A stretch of DNA of 64,000 nt from Pontibacter coccineus (GTDB taxonomy: Bacteria > Bacteroidota > Bacteroidia > Cytophagales > Hymenobacteraceae): positions 124,001 through 188,000 of the forward strand of contig NZ_JAUOTN010000009.1 of the NCBI RefSeq assembly GCF_030546575.1. Reading direction: 5' to 3'. Of this stretch, positions 8,537 to 17,669 are shown one piece after another. The position numbers and the translations under genes are program-made. Within the stretch, counting starts at the first letter, position 1; each line of letters starts with the position of its first letter. Below the pieces are notes generated by a model. That model ran no database searches. It was not told the origin of the DNA and saw nothing but the letters and a program-made list of their open reading frames with translations.

Positions 8537-9778
8537 ATGGAAGCAACAGTAGAAATAACAGCAACCGTGAAAAACGTGCCTGCGATTCGCTTTCCGGAGT
8601 TTGAAGGAAGGTGGGCTTTAAAGAGATTTGGTACTATAGTAAAGCGTGTATCTGAACCTGTAAAGGTTAAACCAGATACATTATATCAACAGATAGGTAT
8701 CAGGTCACATGGAAAAGGTTTGTTTCATAAGGAGTTTGTAGATGGTAAAACTTTAGGAAATAAGCGTGTCTTTTGGGTAAAGGAAGATGCCCTTATTGTA
8801 AATATAGTTTTTGCATGGGAGCAAGCTGTAGCTAAAACAACTTCAGGTGAAATAGGGATGATTGCTTCACATAGATTCCCTATGTATATGCCAGTAAATA
8901 ATCAGTCAGATATAAACTATCTTCTATACTTCTTCCTTACAAAAAAGGGAAAATTCTTATTAGAGCTTGCTTCTCCGGGTGGAGCAGGAAGAAACAAAAC
9001 ATTAGGTCAGAAAGAGTTTGAAAATCTAAAGTTTGCTATACCTACTCTTTCCGAACAGAAAAAGATAGCTTCTTTCTTAACTATAGTTGACTATAAAGTA
9101 CAGCAGTTGAGAAAGAAGAAGGAATTGTTGGAGAAGTATAAAAAAGGGGTGATGCAACAAATTTTCTCACAGCAGATCCGCTTCAAGGACGATAACGGCA
9201 ATGAATTTCCGGAGTGGGAAGAGAAGAAGTTGGTAGAGCTTTGCGATGTAGCAAAAAGCGGTGGTACTCCTACATCAACGAAAAAGGAATATTATGATGG
9301 AGACATACCATTTTTGTCAATAAGTGATATGACTGCTCAAGGTAAATATCTTGAATATACATCTAATCAAATTTCTCAATTGGGTTTGAAAAACTCATCA
9401 GCTTGGATAATTCCTGTCAATACAATTATTTATTCAATGTATGCATCTGTAGGTTTTGTTTCTATCAGCAAAATACCGCTAGCTACGTCTCAAGCTGTTC
9501 TAAATCTTATCATCAACAAAGAATACAATACTGAATTTGTATATTATTCACTAGTTAAAATTCAGGAAAGTATAGCGAAGTTTATCACAACTGGTACACA
9601 AGGTAACTTAAATGCACAAACTGTTAAGGGGTTTCTATTAAAGATGCCGAGTATTGAGGAACAAACCAAAATTGTCAACTTTCTATCATCCATCGATAAC
9701 AAACTAAACTACACTTCTAAACAACTGAAGCAGGCGCAGCAATTCAAGAAAGGCATGCTACAGCAGCTGTTTGTGTAA
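8537..9778 (+). CDS. hsdS: Type I restriction-modification specificity subunit S
   Basis: Determines the bipartite target sequence. The 413 residues comprise two target recognition domains, each with its own conserved helix. The first half ends KYKKGVMQQIFSQQIRFKDD and the second ends with the similar QQFKKGMLQQLFV, the central and C-terminal conserved regions of HsdS. Both TRDs open with similar motifs (EFEGRWALKRFGTI and EFPEWEEKKLVELCD). The two TRDs are markedly AT-rich compared with hsdM and hsdR, as expected for exchangeable modules. The start is 2 nt downstream of hsdM and the stop overlaps the next ATG by one base. Confidence 0.95.
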   Translation: MEATVEITATVKNVPAIRFPEFEGRWALKRFGTIVKRVSEPVKVKPDTLYQQIGIRSHGKGLFHKEFVDGKTLGNKRVFWVKEDALIVNIVFAWEQAVAKTTSGEIGMIASHRFPMYMPVNNQSDINYLLYFFLTKKGKFLLELASPGGAGRNKTLGQKEFENLKFAIPTLSEQKKIASFLTIVDYKVQQLRKKKELLEKYKKGVMQQIFSQQIRFKDDNGNEFPEWEEKKLVELCDVAKSGGTPTSTKKEYYDGDIPFLSISDMTAQGKYLEYTSNQISQLGLKNSSAWIIPVNTIIYSMYASVGFVSISKIPLATSQAVLNLIINKEYNTEFVYYSLVKIQESIAKFITTGTQGNLNAQTVKGFLLKMPSIEEQTKIVNFLSSIDNKLNYTSKQLKQAQQFKKGMLQQLFV

Positions 9779-10992
9779 TGATGGTAAGTGCAGAAAAACT
9801 AGGCTATCTATTGGCTGACACCAAAAGGATAATTGCTCACCAAAAGGAGGTGGCGGGGTTGCGTGGCGAAACATTCAATGTTTTTTCTATCCTGAAGATG
9901 GAGCGCCTGGAGAACAGTACCCATTCCGCTTTCATAACAGAGCTTTTAAATCCAGACGGAACGCACCTGAAGGGCAACATCTTTTTAAAGCTTTTCCTGG
10001 AAACACTCGACGAGGTTACGCTAACGCTCGACTTAGTTACTGCTAAAGCAAAGCCAGAACACCATATAGGTGGCCGTGATATAGATGCAAAGTCAGGTGG
10101 TAGGATTGATATTTATATCTCTGATGATTTTAATAATTGCATCTCCATTGAGAACAAGATAGATGCCGGAGACCAGGAAGCACAGATTGAACGCTATTGC
10201 AACCATAATAAGGGTAAAAATACAGTGTTATACCTGACCTTACACGGTTCGGAGCCATCTATAGGTAGTAAAGGAACTTTAGAGTCTGGTGCAGATTTTC
10301 ATAACATATCATACCGCAAACACATCCTTGTGTGGCTGGATATGTGTTTAAAAGAAGCGGCTGATTCACCAATCCTTCGCGAAACCATCAAGCAATACAA
10401 GATCCTTATTCAAAAGCTTACAGCAACTATGGCTGAAAAACAAACACAGCAACTAATCAACCTGATGCTCTCGCATTATAAAGAGGCAGAATATATCGCT
10501 GCAAACTTTAATAGGGTTACTATAGAATTAAGGGAAGAAATAAGGCAAAGTGTGATTAAAAAGCTACAGGAACACGTTGGAGTTAATTATACTATAACCG
10601 CTCAGAATGCTTTTAATAATCCTTATACACTTATTTGGATAAAGCTAAAAGGCATGGAGGATAAACCAATATTCTTTATTGTAGAGACTTTTAGTGGATT
10701 ACCAAAAGGGCATTTTGGTGGTGCCTTATTTGTTGGTACTGTTGATGTGAGTAAAGACGAAAGTGAGTTTATGAGAAATAATGATCACCATATTCACAGA
10801 TGGTATAACGCACATAAGTTAAACGATTTTGAGCAGTATGAGCTGAAGCTTAGCAATTCAGATTTACTACAAAAAATCAATTCTAATAGTAATTTCAAAA
10901 ATAATCTTGTAGATCACATTGTAAGTGAAATAGAAGCATATTTAGCAAAAGAAACTGATAAGGTGCGGTTTTACCTAAACAAGCTGAGCTAA
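9778..10992 (+). CDS. PD-(D/E)XK nuclease superfamily protein inserted between hsdS and hsdR
   Basis: The 404-residue product has a nuclease signature in its first half: GRIDIYI (Asp), then SIENKIDAGDQEAQIERY (E-x-K, followed by the Q-x-x-x-Y typical of motif IV). This fits the PDDEXK_4-type family. The C-terminal half has no recognisable domain and may sense or bind something. It overlaps hsdS by one base and hsdR by one base, so it is an integral operon member rather than a chance insertion. It could be an accessory nuclease that adds a second cleavage mode to the RM system, or a separate abortive effector. Its codon use is AT-rich like hsdS. Confidence 0.75.
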   Translation: MMVSAEKLGYLLADTKRIIAHQKEVAGLRGETFNVFSILKMERLENSTHSAFITELLNPDGTHLKGNIFLKLFLETLDEVTLTLDLVTAKAKPEHHIGGRDIDAKSGGRIDIYISDDFNNCISIENKIDAGDQEAQIERYCNHNKGKNTVLYLTLHGSEPSIGSKGTLESGADFHNISYRKHILVWLDMCLKEAADSPILRETIKQYKILIQKLTATMAEKQTQQLINLMLSHYKEAEYIAANFNRVTIELREEIRQSVIKKLQEHVGVNYTITAQNAFNNPYTLIWIKLKGMEDKPIFFIVETFSGLPKGHFGGALFVGTVDVSKDESEFMRNNDHHIHRWYNAHKLNDFEQYELKLSNSDLLQKINSNSNFKNNLVDHIVSEIEAYLAKETDKVRFYLNKLS

Positions 10993-13856
10993 TGGGAACA
11001 CAACCGGAGCAGGTACTCGAAGACAACCTGGTAAAGCAGCTGCAGGGGCTGGGCTATAGTTACGTAACTATAAAAGACGAGCAGGCCCTGCTAGCCAACC
11101 TGAAAACCCAGCTGGAAAAGCACAACCAGGTATCCCTGACCGAAAAGGAATTTGAACGCATACTGAACCACCTGAACAAAGGCAATGTGTTCGACCGCGC
11201 CAAAGTGCTCCGCGATAAAATGCAGCTCACCAAGGACGACGGCACGAGCGTGTACCTGGAGTTTCTGCAGCAGGAACACTGGTGCAAGAACCTGTTCCAG
11301 GTAACCCAGCAGGTAACGATAGATGGCACCTACAAAAACCGCTACGACGTAACGCTGCTGGTAAACGGCCTGCCGTTGGTGCAGATCGAGTTGAAGCGCC
11401 GCGGCCTGGAGCTGAAAGAAGCCTTTAACCAGGTGAACCGCTACCACCGCCATTCCTTCGGGGCATCGCATGGCTTGTTCCAGTACGTGCAGCTGTTTGT
11501 GATCAGCAACGGCGTCAACACCAAGTACTACGCCAACAATAAAAAGCAGAATTTTAAACAAACCTTCTACTGGGCCGATACCAACAACAAGCTCATCACC
11601 CAGCTCGAAGCCTTTACCAAAGCGTTCCTGGAGCCCTGCCACCTGGCCAAAATGGTAACCAAGTATATTGTGCTGAGCGAGACGCACAAGATCCTGATGG
11701 TGCTCAGGCCCTACCAGTACTACGCCACCGAAGCTATCATCGAGCGTGTAAAGAACTCGGATAAGAACGGCTACATCTGGCACACCACTGGCTCGGGCAA
11801 AACGCTCACATCCTTTAAGGCTAGCCAACTGCTCATGCAGTTGCCCAAGGTGCACAAAGTCGTGTTTGTAGTAGACCGCAAGGACCTAGATTACCAGACC
11901 ACCAAAGAGTTCAACAGCTTTTCGGCAGGCAGCATCGACGGCACCGACGACACCCGCGCCTTGGTTGGTCAACTCTCCGGCGATACCAAACTCATCGTTA
12001 CCACTATACAGAAACTGAACAACGCCATCGGCAGCGCCCGTTTTTCCGGCAAGCTTGAGCATTTACGGGAAGAACGCGTGGTGTTTATTTTTGACGAGTG
12101 CCACCGCAGCCAGTTCGGCGAGACGCACAACCGCATCAAGAGCTTCTTTGCCAAAGCCCAACTATTCGGCTTTACCGGCACGCCTATCTTTGCCGAGAAC
12201 GTGATCAAAAACGATTTGGGCAAGCGCACCACTAGAGATTTGTTCGACGAGTGCCTACACAAGTACCTGATCACCGATGCCATCAAAGACGAAAACGTGC
12301 TCAAGTTTTCTGTAGAGTACGTGGGCAGGTACAGGGAGAAGGCAGGCAGCAATACGGAGATAGACATAGAAGTAGAAGACATCGACACCAAAGAGCTGCT
12401 GGAAGCCCCGCAGCGCCTGGAAAAGATCGTGGACTACATTATTGAGCACCACCCGCGCAAAACGCACGGCAAAGAGTTTACCGGCATGTTCTGCGTGAGC
12501 AGCGTGGATGTGCTGATCCGCTATTACGAACTGTTCCAGAAGCGCAAAGCCGAAGGCAAGCACAACCTGAAAATTGCCACCATCTTCAGCTATACCGCCA
12601 ACGAAGAAGACAAAGGCGCTACCGGCGACTACATGCTGGAAGACGAAGAAATTGCCGTAGCCGCAGAACCAACTATAGCTTATACTGCCAATAGCCACAC
12701 CCGTGAGAAACTGGACGCATTTATAGTTGACTATAATACGCTATTCAATACCAAGTTCTCGACCAAAGACAGCCAGTCGTTCTACAACTACTACAACGAC
12801 ATCTCGAAGCGGGTAAAGAATAAGGAAATAGACCTGTTGCTGGTCGTGAACATGTACCTGACCGGCTTTGACTCGCCGCCACTCAGTACGCTCTACGTAG
12901 ACAAGAACCTGAAATACCACGGCCTGATACAAGCCTACAGCCGCACCAACAGGCTTTATACAGAGCAGAAATCGCAGGGCAATATTGTGGTCTTCCGTAA
13001 CCTGAAACAAGCCACCGACGATGCCATTGCACTTTTCTCGAACAAGGATGCCAAAGACATTATCCTGGTAGAACCTTACGAGGACTATGTTACCAAATTC
13101 AACATTGCTTTTGGCGAACTGCTGAAGATAGCACCCACCGTAGGCAGCGTAGACAGCCTGCCCAGCGAGGAAGAAGAGCTGACGTTTGTGAAAGCCTTCC
13201 GGGAGTTGATGCGCATCAAGAACGTGCTCACCACCTTCGCCGACTTCAGCTTTGCTAACCTGGCCATGTCGGAACAAAGCTTCGAAGACTACAAGAGCAA
13301 GTACCTCGATCTGTACGACAAGGTAAAGACAGACACCGCCAAAGAGAAAGAATCTATACTCAATGACGTGGACTTCGAGCTGGAGCTGATTCACCGCGAC
13401 GAAATTAACGTCTCCTACATCCTGAAATTGCTGGCCAAGCTCAACAGCGCTAAACCGGAAGACAAGGAGAAGCAGAAAAAGCAGATCATCGACATCCTGA
13501 CTGGCGAGACCACACTTCGCAGCAAACGTGAGCTCATTCGCAAGTTCATAGAAGAGAACCTGCCCCACATAGAAGACGCTGACGACGTGCCTGAAGCCTT
13601 CGAAAGCTTCTGGCAGCGCGAGCAGATAGCCGCCTTCGAGAAGATGAGCAAAGAAGAACAGCTAGACCCGGTTAAGTTACAAGCCGTGCTTGGCAACTAC
13701 CTGTTCACTGAGCGCACACCGCTCCGCGAAGAGGTACTTGACATGCTACCTGCCAAGCCAAAACTTCTGGAACGTAAGCCCATTGCCGAGCGGATAACAG
13801 CTAAGATGCTGACCTTTGTAGAGACGTTTATTAATGGGATTGGAGCAAGAGTGTAA
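10992..13856 (+). CDS. hsdR: Type I restriction enzyme subunit R
   Basis: Translocates DNA with ATP and cuts unmodified DNA. The 954-residue product shows the N-terminal PD-(D/E)XK nuclease (RYDVTLLVNG... QIELKRRG, about residues 118-137). It then has the SF2 motor with Walker A HTTGSGKTLTS (about 260-270), DEAH-like box FIFDECHRSQFGE and motif III GFTGTP. Motif VI is QAYSRTNRL. The length and C-terminal helical domain are usual for HsdR. With hsdM and hsdS it forms a complete, apparently intact system. Base composition is again host-like and GC-rich. Confidence 0.96.
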   Translation: MGTQPEQVLEDNLVKQLQGLGYSYVTIKDEQALLANLKTQLEKHNQVSLTEKEFERILNHLNKGNVFDRAKVLRDKMQLTKDDGTSVYLEFLQQEHWCKNLFQVTQQVTIDGTYKNRYDVTLLVNGLPLVQIELKRRGLELKEAFNQVNRYHRHSFGASHGLFQYVQLFVISNGVNTKYYANNKKQNFKQTFYWADTNNKLITQLEAFTKAFLEPCHLAKMVTKYIVLSETHKILMVLRPYQYYATEAIIERVKNSDKNGYIWHTTGSGKTLTSFKASQLLMQLPKVHKVVFVVDRKDLDYQTTKEFNSFSAGSIDGTDDTRALVGQLSGDTKLIVTTIQKLNNAIGSARFSGKLEHLREERVVFIFDECHRSQFGETHNRIKSFFAKAQLFGFTGTPIFAENVIKNDLGKRTTRDLFDECLHKYLITDAIKDENVLKFSVEYVGRYREKAGSNTEIDIEVEDIDTKELLEAPQRLEKIVDYIIEHHPRKTHGKEFTGMFCVSSVDVLIRYYELFQKRKAEGKHNLKIATIFSYTANEEDKGATGDYMLEDEEIAVAAEPTIAYTANSHTREKLDAFIVDYNTLFNTKFSTKDSQSFYNYYNDISKRVKNKEIDLLLVVNMYLTGFDSPPLSTLYVDKNLKYHGLIQAYSRTNRLYTEQKSQGNIVVFRNLKQATDDAIALFSNKDAKDIILVEPYEDYVTKFNIAFGELLKIAPTVGSVDSLPSEEEELTFVKAFRELMRIKNVLTTFADFSFANLAMSEQSFEDYKSKYLDLYDKVKTDTAKEKESILNDVDFELELIHRDEINVSYILKLLAKLNSAKPEDKEKQKKQIIDILTGETTLRSKRELIRKFIEENLPHIEDADDVPEAFESFWQREQIAAFEKMSKEEQLDPVKLQAVLGNYLFTERTPLREEVLDMLPAKPKLLERKPIAERITAKMLTFVETFINGIGARV

Positions 13857-14182
13857 AGCCTGTGTTTTTCTACTCTGGAAAGGGATCATATTGTTTTGAG
13901 GAGCAGGCTACGAGGTGATGAACGCACTCATGCAGTCCCCTGAAAAAAAATTAAAAATAGATACTTGGGTTTCAGGAGCTTGTTTATAAAGGGTGGGGGT
14001 AGCAGGGGCAAATGGAAACGATTTTGGTCAGACTGGGTGGGTCTGTTTTGTATAGGCGCAATCTTTTTTTAGCGGATGCTATAGGCTCATACCTTCCAGT
14101 ATTGTAAAGAAAAGTGAATCGGAAGTCTTTGTTGAAATGTTCCTTCTGGCATGTTTACAGTAAAGGAGTTATGAGCCAACCC
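13857..14182. other. Intergenic region between convergent hsdR and the serine recombinase
   Basis: No gene or convincing terminator is visible. The stretch includes A-rich and G-rich runs (13944-13961 and 13991-14036) but no long reading frame with family features. Confidence 0.4.
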
Positions 14183-14815
14183 TTAGACCAACTCTGCTAG
14201 TATTCGCTTCACCTTCATCACGGTGTTTGGTGACACAGAACACAGCTTGGCGATCTCCCTAACAGAGCATCGGCCTTCCCTAAGATATTCAGCTACTTTC
14301 CTGTTCTCTTCCAGTAATTTGGCTGCAGACTTCACTGTGCCTTTAGGCCTGGCAATATGCTTGCCCTGGCGCTTGGCTTCCTGCTGACCCGAAATAATGC
14401 GCTCCACCAGCGATTCCCGCTCCATCTGCGCTAGGTCTGCCAGTATGCCCAGTACCATCATAGTCACAGAATCTTTCCTGCGTTGTTTATCTAAGGACTT
14501 AAGATTGCGGTTTACTACATGCGTGCAGACGCCTAGCTCAGCCAGTTCCAGAATGATTTGGCGGACATCCATGTTATCCCTGCCTAGTCTGGACAGCTCC
14601 AGGCAAATAACTTCCGAAATCTCCTTCTTTCTGGCCAGTTCAAATATCTCCTCCATTCCTGGGCGCTCATACTTGTTACGGGTACCTGATACAGTCTCAC
14701 AAGAAGTATAGACCACTTCAAAACTATGACGCTTGGCGTAGTCGTTAAGTTCGGTTACTTGTCGGTCGGTGTTCTGCCTAGAGGTAGAGACACGGGTGTA
14801 AAGGGCAGCTTTCAT
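14183..14815 (-). CDS. Serine recombinase (resolvase/invertase family)
   Basis: The 210-residue product begins AALYTRVSTSRQNTDRQ, where the serine after TRV is the catalytic nucleophile. ELSRLGRDNMDVRQ carries the family arginines. After the E helix a Hin-type HTH follows at the C-terminus (SVREIAKLCSVSPNTVMKVKRIL). Family members resolve or invert DNA between short sites. It lies alone next to a 390-bp spacer that contains a pair of direct repeats, a possible recombination site. It may be a relic of a plasmid or transposon within the island, or may resolve multimers of the excised form. Confidence 0.9.
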   Translation of the reverse strand: MKAALYTRVSTSRQNTDRQVTELNDYAKRHSFEVVYTSCETVSGTRNKYERPGMEEIFELARKKEISEVICLELSRLGRDNMDVRQIILELAELGVCTHVVNRNLKSLDKQRRKDSVTMMVLGILADLAQMERESLVERIISGQQEAKRQGKHIARPKGTVKSAAKLLEENRKVAEYLREGRCSVREIAKLCSVSPNTVMKVKRILAELV

Positions 14816-15205
14816 CTTCTAGTTTTGTAGGGGTGAAACATAGTGTGCTGCAAATATAGTAATTGTGTTATAAAAAGCTACTGCTTTATTTGATACAGTT
14901 GCTGCCCTTTAAATATTTGATTGGTGATGGATGAAGGCAGCTTTATCAAAGCAGACTTATTTTGATACAGTACCTAATCTAGTACCAGATCAAATCACTT
15001 CTCCATGCATGCATTTTTAGCAGTAGCTTCATCATTTTCTTATATCCTGTAATATCCTATAAACAAACCATCAGGCATTATCATATTTACAGGATTAAAT
15101 AGGTCAATTACTCAGCTAAGACAGCATTTGATATTTCTGAGTGGCAGCTACTAATTGTTACTCCTAAGCTACATATTAGATTCTAGGGTGGTCAAGACCT
15201 CCTTT
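14816..15205. other. Spacer with direct repeats upstream of the serine recombinase
   Basis: No gene is seen. The sequence TTTGATACAGT occurs twice in direct orientation (about 14889-14899 and 14961-14971), 72 bp apart. AATCA/TGATT-like half sites lie between and after (TTGATTGG, GATCAAATCA). A resolvase res site or operator is possible but not shown. Confidence 0.35.
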
Positions 15206-16162
15206 CTACCAATCATTACTTGGCAGGTCATATCCATATGTAGCAGTATATTTATTCAAATAAGTTAAAAATGTAGAAAATTCATCTTCGTGATCTGCAG
15301 CTAGAAAATAAGAAACTACTTTTTTGATAGGACTTTTAGTCGTTGATGAAATGACTTCATCGATGTAGGCTGTAAAGCTGGCTAGAATCTCTCTCTCATC
15401 AAACCTTTCAAACAACTTGTATAGCCTAAACTTATCATTATTAGTGAATGCAAGTTTTGTCAAGGGCTTTCCCCTTTTGCCTTTAAGATTATGCAACGCT
15501 ACTCTTTGACTATAGAGCTCATTTAATAGCTGCTGGTGCTCAATTGATTTTTCTAATTGACGCGTTTCTTCCTCTTGTATACTTCTCAATTTCTGCTGGT
15601 CATTCTCATTCTGTATAGCTTTTGCCTCAGCTGAGTTTATGTTACTTTCAGCAGTATCTAAATCCAAAAAGGGGCCGCTGTCCGAAAATTCTTTTTCGGA
15701 TAGCAGTCCCTTCTTTTCTTCTATTATATCTTCTTCACTATTCTTATAGTATTCTTTATGCTTGCTTTTTTCAGGCAGTTGTTTGTTGAAAAAGGTAAGT
15801 AGTTTGTCTTTTTCGGATAACTTATAAATCAATGGAAGGTGCTCCAGTACCCTGTTTTTATTTACCTGGAAGTGGTGTTGTTTGGGCATACCCTTGGTCG
15901 TGAAACTGATTATGCCTAGTTCGGAAAACCTACTAAGAATGGTGTCTAGCCTTGCCTTCTTGATGAATGTTTCTTCACAAATCCGCCTGATGGAATAGTA
16001 AAACTCATTGTATTTCTTAAATGAGTTTGCCTTGACCATGAACCATTCAAACACAACGATTTCTTGCAAATCGAAATAGCCGCTATAGTTTTTTTGAAGA
16101 TGTATTATGTTCACAGCTAATGGATAAAAACCTGTAGGTTTCTTAGATAGTTGCTGACTCAT
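15206..16162 (-). CDS. Putative winged-helix DNA-binding protein of the island
   Basis: The 318-residue product is not firmly recognised. The first 115 residues look like a winged-helix domain of the kind found in replication or mobilisation proteins of Bacteroidota elements. The supporting stretches are IVVFEWFMVKANSFKKYNEF, then FIKKARLDTILSRFSELGII, then a wing with TTKGMPKQHHFQV. A long, charged, probably coiled-coil linker follows (about 165-225, rich in E and Q), then a basic C-terminal domain. It starts 11 nt after the stop of the HTH gene at 16174-16536 on the same strand, so they likely form an operon. Plasmid-style replication initiator is a possible role, unproven. Confidence 0.5.
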   Translation of the reverse strand: MSQQLSKKPTGFYPLAVNIIHLQKNYSGYFDLQEIVVFEWFMVKANSFKKYNEFYYSIRRICEETFIKKARLDTILSRFSELGIISFTTKGMPKQHHFQVNKNRVLEHLPLIYKLSEKDKLLTFFNKQLPEKSKHKEYYKNSEEDIIEEKKGLLSEKEFSDSGPFLDLDTAESNINSAEAKAIQNENDQQKLRSIQEEETRQLEKSIEHQQLLNELYSQRVALHNLKGKRGKPLTKLAFTNNDKFRLYKLFERFDEREILASFTAYIDEVISSTTKSPIKKVVSYFLAADHEDEFSTFLTYLNKYTATYGYDLPSNDW

Positions 16163-16173
16163 TTTGTCAAGAT

Positions 16174-16536
16174 CTAGAAATCAGTGGATGCCTTTGCTGA
16201 AGCTATCAAATCATCCTTCTTAAAATATAGTTTTCGACCTGAGCTATAGTATTTGAGCTCGCCGCTTTTCATCCTATTTCTAATCGTTGACTTGCTGCAG
16301 TCCATAAACACGGCAGCTTGCTTAAGATTGAGAAACTGTTCATTTGGCTCAATTGGAGATGGCGACTGATTTGGGATAGCTTCTTTTACAGCCTCTTTAA
16401 TAACCGGAATGATTAAGCTCAGAAATGACTTTATTGCTTTACCTACTGTGCTTTCAGCTATTTGCTGTATTTGATGTTCTGTATGTTCAGCATTAGATGT
16501 TTGATTATCTACACGCCTTCTCGTTGCTTTCTGCAT
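16174..16536 (-). CDS. Excisionase-like helix-turn-helix protein
   Basis: The 120-residue product has a MerR/excisionase-type HTH_17 domain at its C-terminus (FLNLKQAAVFMDCSKSTIRN followed by RMKSGELKYYSSGRKLYFKK, residues about 67-112). Bacteroidota integrative elements usually carry such a protein, which acts as recombination directionality factor or regulator. The N-terminal 60 residues are helical with no known domain. It precedes the winged-helix gene by 11 nt. Its distance from the integrase (about 8 kb) is unusual for an excisionase, so a regulatory role is equally possible. Confidence 0.65.
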   Translation of the reverse strand: MQKATRRRVDNQTSNAEHTEHQIQQIAESTVGKAIKSFLSLIIPVIKEAVKEAIPNQSPSPIEPNEQFLNLKQAAVFMDCSKSTIRNRMKSGELKYYSSGRKLYFKKDDLIASAKASTDF

Positions 16537-16939
16537 ACTCTTACTTATTGTACTGTTTCGTATATGATATTTTCAGAATCACTTTAAAATTGGTGATTTG
16601 CTGCTGAATGATTATACAAATTTGAATAATAATAAGATTCCTTATGTCTAAAGAGTTATATTCTGCTGATTCTTATCAAACAACAAAAAGGATTGTCGCC
16701 TCAAAAGAGCGTTCATGTTTATTTTCCAAAAAATTAAGTTATTTTATATTTTAAGGACAGGCTAATTGAATGTGGCGTGACGATGTAATTTGACTTATAG
16801 AATAAATGTAAACACTTTGTTTGCTACCTATTTTATGTTTTGTTAATCATGTTAAAATGAAAAATACTTAATAAAGTACAAGTAATCAATATGGTAAGTG
16901 GCTTTCCTTTGTTGATTAATAAAGTTTTAAAATAGGACT
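16537..16939. other. AT-rich intergenic region
   Basis: No gene is seen in these 403 bases. The composition is strongly AT-rich, with runs such as TTATTTTATATTTTAAGG near 16739-16756. It must hold the promoter of the HTH/winged-helix operon. An origin-like function was considered, but no iteron series was found. Confidence 0.4.
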
Positions 16940-17208
16940 TTATAGCTTCGCCGCTGCCACCTGTGCATACAACTCCTTCCAGTTTGGTCTGTATTTGGCC
17001 AGCACTGCCTACAACTCCTTATTGTAGTCCCTTACTTTGGTATAGCACAGCTCATGCACGATCAGGCAATCGATAAGCTGGTGACATCGCAGTTGAAGGT
17101 AAGCTGATTGCTCGCTGTACAACTGGCCCAGGGCTTCTCCATTTTAGGCACCTTTATATCAGTGTAAATAAGCCCTGTCAGCTTCTCTAATTTATTTAAA
17201 CGTGGTAA
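16940..17208 (-). pseudogene. Decayed YgjP/DUF45-type M48 metallopeptidase
   Basis: Read on the minus strand, two frames together give the hallmark order of the YgjP family. First comes KMEKPWASCTASNQLTFNCD (the K-x-G-S-C region), then, after a shift into another frame near 17065, LIDCLIVHELCYTKVRDYNK (HExxH zinc motif). An in-frame TAG follows, then AVLAKYRPNWKELYAQVAAA. So at least one frameshift and one stop break the gene, and the 5' part is missing. Intact relatives often sit beside type I RM genes in Bacteroidota. Together with the HsdM fragment just upstream, this suggests a dead restriction locus. Confidence 0.7.
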
Positions 17209-17230
17209 ACTGCTTATCTTTTGATTTAGC

Positions 17231-17569
17231 TCAGTAAAAGGCCTCTAATACATCCAGAATGGAAGATTGTGCGACCAAACCAAGGTCAATAATAATCCCT
17301 AACTGGAAGTGGTTAGACTGAATGTTTACACACTGCTGATCGGAACTGTATACCACCTCAGCATCATGGCTCTTGCCCAAGTTGAGGATGCGGGATCTCT
17401 TGTTGCTTAGCTCAAGCTTAATGTGTTGCACAATTAGTTTTACCACCCCTCTTGGTGTATAAAATTCGCCTCCTTTCTTATCAACATCGTTAAGTATGGG
17501 CCTTTTATAAAAGGCTGCAAAAGTATGACGGGGATATAGAGGTAGGACCTTGTTTTTTGCCATTAACAT
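17231..17569 (-). pseudogene. Fragment of a second type I RM methyltransferase (HsdM remnant)
   Basis: A 112-residue open frame contains DKKGGEFYTPRGVVKLIVQH, the signature that precedes the SAM-binding domain of HsdM. The DPxCGSGx motif and NPPF motif expected downstream are absent, and the rest of the frame is not HsdM-like. It therefore cannot be a working methyltransferase. It differs from the intact hsdM (which has KAGEFYTPQEVSKVL), so it derives from another RM system. It is followed on the same strand by the decayed YgjP gene. It could be read as a novel small protein, but loss of all catalytic motifs makes a relic more likely. Confidence 0.6.
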
Positions 17570-17669
17570 TAAAAAAAGACTTCTTTCTATTAAGCAAAAT
17601 TCAATTTTAACCTTTAAGCTTTATAAAAATACTTTTTATATATTCGTTGATTACTATCTAACTCAATAT

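Noticed and set aside
17550-17669. N-terminal extension of the OLD nuclease from a TTG start
   Set aside because: The extra 40 residues are AT-driven hydrophobic and basic sequence, while the family N-terminus begins exactly at the ATG at 17670.
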